Shown in pieces: positions 1 to 5,279 of a stretch of 8,507 nt of DNA. Positions within the stretch are counted from its first letter, which is position 1. The number at the start of each line of letters is the position of its first letter. The position numbers and the translations under genes were made by a program. The stretch comes from Bacteroidales bacterium 45-6 (lineage in GTDB: Bacteria > Bacteroidota > Bacteroidia > Bacteroidales > Dysgonomonadaceae): the NCBI GenBank assembly GCA_001897035.1, contig MKRS01000417.1, forward strand, positions 1 to 8,507, given 5' to 3'. Under the pieces are notes generated by a model. The model made no database searches. It had not been told where the DNA came from and saw only the letters and a list, made by a program, of their open reading frames with translations.

Positions 1-29
1 CTGTACATTTTAATGTATTTATCAAGAAG

Positions 30-58
30 ATTTCAATTCTAGGAAGTTCGATTAAAAG
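30..58 (-). repeat. Degenerate leader-distal CRISPR repeat
   Basis: This repeat has CTAGG where the other 34 have CTACG, a C-to-G change at position 42. A mutated repeat at the end far from the leader is the usual sign of an array's oldest end. It agrees with the minus-strand direction deduced from the handle and from the position of cas2. Confidence 0.8.
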
Positions 59-514
59 TTGAAACGATCTTTATGTGAATCTCACAGGATTTTGAATTTC
101 AATTCTACGAAGTTCGATTAAAAGGTTTATGAGCAATGTAAAGAGATAATTGATAAATATATTTCAATTCTACGAAGTTCGATTAAAAGTCTGCCAAGCT
201 GGTTTGTCCAACTTTCTCTTTCAACGATTTCAATTCTACGAAGTTCGATTAAAAGAGACGTACACGACAGACATAAAGGAGATTGAATCCGATTTCAATT
301 CTACGAAGTTCGATTAAAAGACCGTATTATTGTCGGTGATAGTCAATATTCTAACAATTTCAATTCTACGAAGTTCGATTAAAAGTGCATTTGATATGGT
401 TTGACTTTCAGCCATTAGCGTATTTCAATTCTACGAAGTTCGATTAAAAGTGACATGCCGGAAGGTGAACAGGTGGTGTATGTCAATTTCAATTCTACGA
501 AGTTCGATTAAAAG

Positions 515-549
515 ATCGGTAATGCTCTATTGGGAGATTATTATTATGT
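515..549 (-). repeat. Spacer 8, duplicated as spacer 25
   Basis: This 35-nt spacer starts ATCGGTAATGC and ends TTATTATGT. It is identical to the spacer at 1623-1658, except that the later copy has one extra T at the crRNA 3' (PAM-distal) end. The neighbouring spacers differ. Confidence 0.95.
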
Positions 550-1294
550 ATTTCAATTCTACGAAGTTCGATTAAAAGCAGGAAAACAAAGGTTTTTGAA
601 GATACGGCTACAATATTTCAATTCTACGAAGTTCGATTAAAAGCAAAGTTGGAAACAATCTGGTGTCGTTGGTATCTGAATTTCAATTCTACGAAGTTCG
701 ATTAAAAGAGGGAAAATGCCGGAAATACATAGGTAGTTCAAGCTTATTTCAATTCTACGAAGTTCGATTAAAAGAAGTTCTCTGAATGCCTTATAAATGC
801 GAATAGCATTATTTCAATTCTACGAAGTTCGATTAAAAGTGGGTCGTGGGCGAAAACGTTCGCGGAATTATTAGTATTTCAATTCTACGAAGTTCGATTA
901 AAAGACAGAACTTTCCGTGAAAAATAGTGATGTTACAGGATTTCAATTCTACGAAGTTCGATTAAAAGTTGAAACCGTAGCTTGATCGGGCTATACCGTT
1001 CTGTTATTTCAATTCTACGAAGTTCGATTAAAAGTACTGCACCTTCCAATTGTTCATAAGTCGGATTGAATTTCAATTCTACGAAGTTCGATTAAAAGCC
1101 ACTCGCCTTCACTCATATAATTGGGGTCTTCCCCAATTTCAATTCTACGAAGTTCGATTAAAAGTTTATTCGTTGCTGGGTGCTTGGTCGTACCTCTTCG
1201 ATTTCAATTCTACGAAGTTCGATTAAAAGCCTCTCGAAGCCCTTGATTTTACATACACCAATTTTATTTCAATTCTACGAAGTTCGATTAAAAG

Positions 1295-1330
1295 TAAATG
1301 TTCAATTAGACAAAGGAAGTCATATCTTAA
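1295..1330 (-). repeat. Spacer 20, overlaps the target of spacer 32
   Basis: The first 19 nt on the plus strand (TAAATGTTCAATTAGACAA) are also the last 19 nt of the spacer at 2074-2107. The remaining 17 nt here show what lies next to the other spacer's protospacer, if the two come from the same target. Confidence 0.9.
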
Positions 1331-1622
1331 ATTTCAATTCTACGAAGTTCGATTAAAAGATGAAAGCGGTTTGCATTTGTAAAAAACAATACTGCATTTC
1401 AATTCTACGAAGTTCGATTAAAAGTTCCATTGCACGTATTGAACAGCATGTTTCAATACGAATTTCAATTCTACGAAGTTCGATTAAAAGTTAGTGGGAG
1501 TTGGTGCAAATAGTGAACGTATTCCTTTATTTCAATTCTACGAAGTTCGATTAAAAGAATAAGGAGGAATAACTATGACAAAAGAAGAATTCAATTTCAA
1601 TTCTACGAAGTTCGATTAAAAG

Positions 1623-1658
1623 TATCGGTAATGCTCTATTGGGAGATTATTATTATGT
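1623..1658 (-). repeat. Spacer 25, second copy of spacer 8
   Basis: This 36-nt spacer equals spacer 8 (515-549) plus one T at the leader-distal end. Both copies share the same handle-proximal end (ACATAATAAT on the minus strand), so they would give crRNAs with the same seed. Confidence 0.95.
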
Positions 1659-2073
1659 ATTTCAATTCTACGAAGTTCGATTAAAAGTTTCAAGCATCAT
1701 CTGCTTGGCTTTTTCGCTGAACTATTTCAATTCTACGAAGTTCGATTAAAAGTTGTTTAAAACCCATCCTTTAGGTGTTAACACCTATTTCAATTCTACG
1801 AAGTTCGATTAAAAGGATGACTTTTAAAAGTGACAGCACATTTATCTTTATATTTCAATTCTACGAAGTTCGATTAAAAGTTGGTTGAGGAAAAGATCGA
1901 GTTGAAAGACCTTGATTTCAATTCTACGAAGTTCGATTAAAAGATTAGAGAACTAAATTACTACAAATCATTAACATAAATTTCAATTCTACGAAGTTCG
2001 ATTAAAAGTTCAAGCCTTTTTTCCAACTCGCTCTTATCACCTGGATTTCAATTCTACGAAGTTCGATTAAAAG

Positions 2074-2107
2074 CTGGTCATTGGGGTATAAATGTTCAAT
2101 TAGACAA
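2074..2107 (-). repeat. Spacer 32, overlaps the target of spacer 20
   Basis: This 34-nt spacer ends with the 19 nt that begin spacer 20 (1295-1330). On the minus strand the protospacer is shifted 17 nt relative to that of spacer 20, and the base triplet just upstream in spacer 20 reads CCT. Confidence 0.9.
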
Positions 2108-2283
2108 ATTTCAATTCTACGAAGTTCGATTAAAAGGCGAAACGACAATGTTCCTCTCCGCAAAATTCTGAATTTCAATTCTACGAAGTTCGATTAAAAG
2201 TGTTACTGAAAAAATAGAATTAGTTGATAAACCAAAATTTCAATTCTACGAAGTTCGATTAAAAGCCGTACAAAAAAGGCATA

Positions 2284-2291
2284 CAAATATA
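2284..2291 (-). promoter_or_regulatory. Possible -7 box of a promoter for the array
   Basis: The minus strand reads TATATTTG, a full match to the Bacteroidota -7 consensus TAnnTTTG. Transcription would start about 7 nt further on, roughly 12 nt before the first repeat at 2265. I see no good TTTG at the -33 position, so this is only a candidate. Confidence 0.4.
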
Positions 2292-2345
2292 CGATTTAAG
2301 CATCTAAAATGAGGAATGGGCAGCAAGTTTTTCACCCCTAAATTA

Positions 2346-2383
2346 GTCGGTCGCCAATAACCGAAAAAGTACTGGCGACCGAC
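2346..2383 (-). promoter_or_regulatory. 11-bp perfect inverted repeat in the leader
   Basis: Arms 2346-2356 (GTCGGTCGCCA) and 2373-2383 (TGGCGACCGAC) are perfectly complementary across a 16-nt loop, so RNA from either strand could form a strong GC-rich hairpin. No T tract follows it on the minus strand, so it is not a typical intrinsic terminator. It lies between the boxA-like motif and the array. It could be a protein-binding site, an integration-related element or a leader RNA structure. Confidence 0.65.
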
Positions 2384-2437
2384 AACATAGATATACTCCT
2401 CTTTATTAGACGCTTTCTATTTTTTATTTTCTACAAT

Positions 2438-2450
2438 ACGTCAAAGAACA
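2438..2450 (-). promoter_or_regulatory. boxA-like antitermination element
   Basis: The minus strand reads TGTTCTTTGACGT, 35 nt after the cas2 stop. TGTTCTTTGA is the core I recall for rrn boxA elements that recruit NusB/NusE, and a similar TTCTTTGACATATTG string is familiar from Bacteroides rRNA leaders. boxA elements upstream of long CRISPR arrays are known to protect them from Rho. Identity rests on motif and position only. Confidence 0.55.
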
Positions 2451-2485
2451 CGTTTTTCGGGTGAGACCGACAGCGTGGACACCGT

Positions 2486-2749
2486 TTAAATGAAGTTGTC
2501 CAGCTCGTTCTTTTCCTGACCAACAACCTCTTTTTCGAGCCACTTTTCATCGCGGCTTTTGAAAACAATGATGCTGTCTTCTCCCATATTCATGATGATG
2601 CGGGCTTGCGACAGAAGTTCTTTCAGCTTCACTTCTGTTATCTCACCCTCAAACACCGAATTTTGAATCCAATGAAGGTATTTCCGGCAAAGTTTCAACA
2701 TTTTGCCAACTCGCTTTTCACCACAGTCATAGACTAATATCACATACAT
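2486..2749 (-). CDS. cas2: CRISPR-associated endoribonuclease/integration subunit Cas2
   Basis: This 87-aa protein has the usual Cas2 length and fold markers: an N-terminal beta strand MYVILVYD with the conserved Asp8, then KYLHWIQNSVFEGEIT at about residues 24-39, typical of Cas2 from I-B systems. Cas2 dimers bridge two Cas1 dimers to form the spacer integrase. It is the last gene before the leader, the normal position in a cas4-cas1-cas2 module. No Shine-Dalgarno sequence is seen; the start is preceded by TTAAAAT, as is common in Bacteroidota. The start codon follows an inverted repeat arm by 6 nt. The usual tight junction with cas1 is broken here by a 490-bp cassette carrying a four-helix-bundle gene. 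Confidence 0.96.
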   Translation of the reverse strand: MYVILVYDCGEKRVGKMLKLCRKYLHWIQNSVFEGEITEVKLKELLSQARIIMNMGEDSIIVFKSRDEKWLEKEVVGQEKNELDNFI

Positions 2750-2757
2750 ATTTTAAT

Positions 2758-2797
2758 AAGGATTAAGAGATTGAGGGATTGAAGAGTGAAGGGTTGA
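2758..2797 (+). repeat. Left inverted arm of the 490-bp cassette, 8-nt tandem units
   Basis: On the plus strand this is five degenerate 8-nt units (AAGGATTA, AGAGATTG, AGGGATTG, AAGAGTGA, AGGGTTGA). It ends exactly at the stop codon of the four-helix-bundle gene. Positions 2756-2784 are complementary to 3209-3237 at 26 of 29 sites. Confidence 0.85.
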
Positions 2798-3163
2798 TTA
2801 TTTGGGTTGGGCATTTTTGCGCGCGGTGGCCATTATTTTCAATATTTCTTCAGATTCCCGAATAAGTGACTCTAATTGTTTCTCCGGAAGGATCTTTGCT
2901 TCACCAATTAGCTCAAGCCAAAAGAGTGTTTCATCTGCTTCTTCCGTGATAATGGAGAGCTTGCTGAAAAATTCGTTTCCCGACCGGGCACGACATGCTG
3001 CCCGATAGTTTGCCGCGACAGATGTTGCCGATCGTAGCACTTGCTTCCCAATCACTTGCGCTTCCCCACTTGGAGGCAATGCCTGATAAAGCTTGATGAT
3101 TCGCAAAGCAAAATTCTTCGACCTTGCGTTCATTTGCTCCCGATATTCAATGCTTGTACCCAT
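2798..3163 (-). CDS. Four-helix-bundle protein (23S rRNA IVS / Avd-like family), copy 1
   Basis: This 121-aa protein matches the four-helix-bundle family first seen in 23S rRNA intervening sequences and related to the Avd protein of diversity-generating retroelements. The hallmark is RSATSVAANYRAACRARS at residues 44-61, followed by EEADETLFWLEL at 74-85 and a charged C-terminal helix. Known members form small oligomers with basic surfaces; a cellular role in CRISPR is not established. The gene lies between cas1 and cas2 in their orientation, inside a cassette with inverted 8-nt tandem-repeat arms. It is clearly paralogous to the gene at 4357-4737. No reverse transcriptase, variable repeat or rRNA is present, so neither a DGR nor an rRNA IVS explains it here. 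It could be a passenger of a small mobile element or a recruited accessory protein. The start could also be Met11. Confidence 0.9.
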   Translation of the reverse strand: MGTSIEYREQMNARSKNFALRIIKLYQALPPSGEAQVIGKQVLRSATSVAANYRAACRARSGNEFFSKLSIITEEADETLFWLELIGEAKILPEKQLESLIRESEEILKIMATARKNAQPK

Positions 3164-3203
3164 TCTATTATAGTATTATAATTTTTCACATAATTCAATT
3201 CCA

Positions 3204-3235
3204 CAGTCCTTCAATCCCTCAATCCTTCAATCCTT
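3204..3235 (-). repeat. Right inverted arm of the 490-bp cassette, 8-nt tandem units
   Basis: Read on the minus strand this is four 8-nt units: AAGGATTG twice, then AGGGATTG and AAGGACTG. It begins 4 nt after the cas1 stop codon and pairs with the arm at 2756-2784. An AT-rich stretch at 3164-3203 separates it from the start of the four-helix-bundle gene. That stretch holds TATAAT-like strings that could be a promoter, though I cannot show it. Confidence 0.85.
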
Positions 3236-3239
3236 ATAA

Positions 3240-4247
3240 TCACCATCTCGATTTGAAAGGTTTGTATTCTTCCATCGCCAGGATGTGTTTGGTGAGCTTG
3301 TAGCATTCAAGTTTGACGAGATGCTTGTAGCTCACGTGGCGTTTCAGTACGGGATGTTTGAAGGTCTCATTGATGCGCTCCTCCCAAGCTCTGACGAAGG
3401 TTTTCCGTCCCGACTCCTTCAGCAGGCAACTATTCACCTGGTGGTCGAAATCTTTCACCTGAATTTCTTTTTTATTCAGCAAGCGAAAAATAAGTCTGTC
3501 CACCAACAATGGTTTGAAAATCTCGGCCACGTCCAGCGCCAACGAATAGCGGCGGTAACCCGGTTCGTGCAGAAAACTGATGGTTGGATTGAGTTGTGTG
3601 TGATAAATTTGGCTCAGGCAGAGCGTGTAACAAAGCATGTTGCCAAACGAGATCAGGGCATTGATCTCATTCTCGGGCGGACGTTTCGAGCGGTTATCCA
3701 TCTGAAAATCACCAGATATGATGCCGTCGAATGCCTTGTAGTAGGTCTGCCGGATATTCCCTTCCACGCCCATCAGCTCGTCGATGGCCGTTGCGCCGTC
3801 AATCAGCTTGGCATACTCTTCCACCACTTCGAGTATGGGCGTGAGGTCTTTCTCCCGGTTGATGTAATAGCGGAGATTCTTCGTCATGTTGAACGCCGCA
3901 CCCTGAATAAATTTCTTAGCAATCACCAACCGCTTCTTCTTGTCGATGTAGCTTTTGGTCTGTTCAATCTGCATTTTTCCCGCCAGCAAGTACTCCTTCG
4001 GGGCAAACGATCCGGTGTAATGCTCGTAGTAATCGAAGAAATGGACGGCAATCCCCGCCTTGCCCAGAAAGTTGTACAACGCACTGTTGGCATCCAAGCT
4101 TCCGAAGCAGAAGAAATCCGATACGCCTTCCACTGGGATGTACTTTGGTGTACCTTCCACGCCATCCTCGTCCACTGGCGTAAATTTCAAGGTGTTGTCC
4201 TTACGGCTCAAGCGGCCGGGATTGAAGAGGTAGTAGGTTTTTTTCAT
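3240..4247 (-). CDS. cas1: CRISPR-associated endonuclease/integrase Cas1
   Basis: This 335-aa Cas1 has the length and the opening MKKTYYLFNPGRLSRKDNTL typical of I-B family Cas1. The N-terminal beta domain covers about residues 1-85 and the helical catalytic domain about 95-335. Likely metal ligands are Glu162 (in GVEGNIR), His227 (in SFLHEPGYRR) and Asp239 (in SLALDVAEIF), with Glu242 close by. All are present, so the enzyme looks active. It catalyses the two transesterifications that join a prespacer to the leader-proximal repeat, in complex with Cas2 and helped by Cas4. Both neighbouring junctions, which are usually tight, are occupied by four-helix-bundle cassettes. A 324-codon reading frame on the opposite strand is a shadow. 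Confidence 0.97.
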   Translation of the reverse strand: MKKTYYLFNPGRLSRKDNTLKFTPVDEDGVEGTPKYIPVEGVSDFFCFGSLDANSALYNFLGKAGIAVHFFDYYEHYTGSFAPKEYLLAGKMQIEQTKSYIDKKKRLVIAKKFIQGAAFNMTKNLRYYINREKDLTPILEVVEEYAKLIDGATAIDELMGVEGNIRQTYYKAFDGIISGDFQMDNRSKRPPENEINALISFGNMLCYTLCLSQIYHTQLNPTISFLHEPGYRRYSLALDVAEIFKPLLVDRLIFRLLNKKEIQVKDFDHQVNSCLLKESGRKTFVRAWEERINETFKHPVLKRHVSYKHLVKLECYKLTKHILAMEEYKPFKSRW

Positions 4248-4257
4248 GAGTTAAAAT

Positions 4258-4320
4258 GATAAATGATGAGTGATGAATGATAAATGATAGGCGATCAATG
4301 ATGTGTGATAGGCAATGAAG
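4258..4320 (+). repeat. Heptad tandem repeat, left inverted arm of cassette 2
   Basis: On the plus strand nine consecutive 7-nt units fill 63 bp, eight of them starting GAT (GATAAAT, GATGAGT, GATGAAT and variants). The first 30 nt (4258-4287) pair with 4727-4756 at 28 of 30 positions. The array begins 10 nt upstream of the cas1 start codon. Between 4321 and 4356 more heptad-like units appear in the opposite orientation (for example GATTCATCACTTAT). Confidence 0.85.
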
Positions 4321-4356
4321 ATATTATAGTTAAAATGATTCATCACTTATGCTTGC

Positions 4357-4737
4357 TCATCTATCACTTTTTTTATCATTCATCTTTTTTCTATAGCTTG
4401 CCATAACTTTGAGTAACTCTTCCGCTTCCACAATAAGTTCAGACAAGTCATCTTGGGCAATAATATCCAGCTCTTTAATTATTTCGAGCCAAAATGTAGT
4501 TTCGTCGATCTCTTCAACGACAATGCAAATTTTCGCATACCTTTCGTTTTCTGAGCGCGCCCTCGCCACAGCCCTGTAATTTGCCGCAACAGAAGTTGCC
4601 GAGCGGAATATTTGCTTACGGATCACCGAAACCTCGTCCGAATACTTCACTTTTGATAATTGTCGGATAATGGCTAAGGCCAACTCCTTTGTCCTGGTTT
4701 GAAACAATGTATTATAATCCATAAAATCATTTATCAT
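4357..4737 (-). CDS. Four-helix-bundle protein (23S rRNA IVS / Avd-like family), copy 2
   Basis: This 126-aa protein is a paralogue of the one at 2798-3163 and shares the same landmarks: RSATSVAANYRA at residues 45-56, ARSENE at 60-65 and EEIDETTFWLE at 75-85. By eye about half the aligned residues are the same. Both ends of the frame run into the flanking heptad repeats. MIND at the N terminus and MNDKKSD near the C terminus are both translated from GATGAAT/GATAAAT units. Translation may really begin at Met6 (4720-4722), outside the repeat. The gene sits between cas4 and cas1 in operon orientation, 25 nt after the cas4 stop. Its function is unknown; an oligomeric, possibly nucleic-acid-binding protein is expected from the family. 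Confidence 0.88.
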   Translation of the reverse strand: MINDFMDYNTLFQTRTKELALAIIRQLSKVKYSDEVSVIRKQIFRSATSVAANYRAVARARSENERYAKICIVVEEIDETTFWLEIIKELDIIAQDDLSELIVEAEELLKVMASYRKKMNDKKSDR

Positions 4738-4756
4738 TCATCACTTATCATTCATC
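4722..4756 (-). repeat. Heptad tandem repeat, right inverted arm of cassette 2
   Basis: On the minus strand the units are GATGAAT, GATAAGT, GATGAAT, GATAAAT and then GATTTTA. The arm begins 6 nt after the cas4 stop codon and overlaps the first codons of the four-helix-bundle frame. It is 28/30 complementary to the arm at 4258-4287. Confidence 0.85.
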
Positions 4757-4762
4757 TCTCGT

Positions 4763-5275
4763 TCACACCTCTTCCTCCCCCACGTAGCACAATTCAAAAT
4801 AGGAGCAATTCTTGCAAATGGGTTTGTTGATTAACGGTGGACAATTTTCGGCTGAAGCAATTTGTTCCGTTTCTTGTTCCCATAGTTTGCCCTTTTCGAG
4901 GAAATCGTCGTTCCAGTCGATGCACTCCCGCTGTTTCAGTTTAGGATATTCAATGATGGCCGACGGCTGTTCCACTCCATTCCGTGCCAGTACATAGAGG
5001 TAGTAGGTCACTTGAGCGATGTGCGCATGTTCCACCTTGTCCGACTTTTTCACCTCGTGCACCACACGGTCTTTGGCGTCGTAGAAGTCAATTTTCACAC
5101 CGTCAATTTCGAGTTCGGTGTATTTCCTCGCCCTGTCCAGATAGGTGGTTTCCGAAATAAGTTTCCCCTCGGCAACCAGCTCGGAAGTATGTTCCATCTG
5201 TATGCCGTTGGAGAAGAGCCACAACTTGCGGTGGCAGGTGTGCAAATAAGCGATGTGCGTGGCTGTGATGTTCAT
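4763..5275 (-). CDS. cas4: CRISPR-associated exonuclease Cas4
   Basis: This 170-aa RecB-like Fe-S nuclease selects and trims PAM-containing prespacers for Cas1-Cas2. Nuclease residues visible are Asp63 (KIDFYD), Glu74 and Lys76 (HEVKKS), and Gln88 with Tyr92 (QVTYY). Four cysteines suited to a 4Fe-4S cluster are Cys14 (HTCHRKLW), Cys154, Cys157 and Cys163 (CKNC...C). I start at the ATG at 5273-5275 because MNITATHIAYLHTCHRKLWLF is the usual Cas4 N terminus. A longer frame from 5302 would overlap the upstream transposase gene. The chosen start lies 4 nt after the transposase stop, so translation may be coupled to it. No Shine-Dalgarno sequence is visible. Confidence 0.95.
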   Translation of the reverse strand: MNITATHIAYLHTCHRKLWLFSNGIQMEHTSELVAEGKLISETTYLDRARKYTELEIDGVKIDFYDAKDRVVHEVKKSDKVEHAHIAQVTYYLYVLARNGVEQPSAIIEYPKLKQRECIDWNDDFLEKGKLWEQETEQIASAENCPPLINKPICKNCSYFELCYVGEEEV

Positions 5276-5279
5276 CAGG

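Larger units (their letters stand above)
30..2265 (-). CRISPR. CRISPR array, 35 repeats and 34 spacers, type I-B-like
   Basis: Thirty-five copies of a 29-nt repeat (plus strand: begins ATTTCAATTC, centre TACGAAGTTCG, ends ATTAAAAG) are separated by 34 spacers of 34-38 nt, mostly 36. Repeats start at 30, 96, 161, 227, 292, 357, 422, 486, 550, 615, 680, 746, 811, 876, 940, 1006, 1070, 1136, 1201, 1266, 1331, 1396, 1462, 1529, 1594, 1659, 1724, 1787, 1852, 1915, 1980, 2045, 2108, 2172 and 2237. Read on the minus strand the repeat ends in ATTGAAAT, the usual 8-nt 5' handle of type I-B crRNA, so the array is transcribed towards position 1. All repeats match except the leader-distal first one. Bases 1-29 could be flank or the rest of another spacer, so the array may continue past the left edge. 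Spacers are numbered here 1-34 from low to high coordinate, so spacer 34 is the newest. Confidence 0.98.
2266..2485 (-). promoter_or_regulatory. CRISPR leader between cas2 and the array
   Basis: This 220-bp non-coding stretch lies between the cas2 stop codon and the newest repeat, on the side of the array predicted by repeat orientation. On the minus strand it contains, in order, a boxA-like motif (2438-2450), an A/T-rich tract (about 2405-2430), an 11-bp inverted repeat (2346-2383), and a TATATTTG box (2284-2291) 18 bp before the first repeat. The 8-mer GACCGACA occurs twice (plus strand 2377-2384 and 2465-2472), the first copy overlapping an arm of the inverted repeat. No convincing protein gene is present. 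Confidence 0.8.

Noticed and set aside
1..29. A further partial feature at the left edge
   Set aside because: The 29 bases could be array flank or a cut spacer. Nothing in them decides between the two.
2009..2044. Possible self-targeting of cas2 by spacer 31 (shared CCAACTCGCT near 2706)
   Set aside because: The match covers only about 10 nt and breaks down on both sides, within chance expectation for 34 spacers.
2346..2383. Leader hairpin as a rho-independent terminator of the cas operon
   Set aside because: No run of T follows the stem on the minus strand, and the plus-strand side is also not T-rich immediately after it.
2338..2388. 16-codon minus-strand frame in the leader starting MLSVAST, preceded by GAGGAG
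   Set aside because: It coincides with the inverted repeat, is very short, and classical ribosome sites are not otherwise used here. I see no support for a peptide.
2798..3163. Four-helix-bundle genes as evidence of a 23S rRNA or a diversity-generating retroelement
   Set aside because: The family occurs in both settings, but no rRNA sequence, reverse transcriptase, template repeat or variable repeat is present in the window.
3285..4259. Long plus-strand reading frame of 324 codons over cas1
   Set aside because: It is antisense to an intact Cas1 with all catalytic residues, and its translation shows no recognisable domain. It is best explained as a shadow of cas1 codon use.
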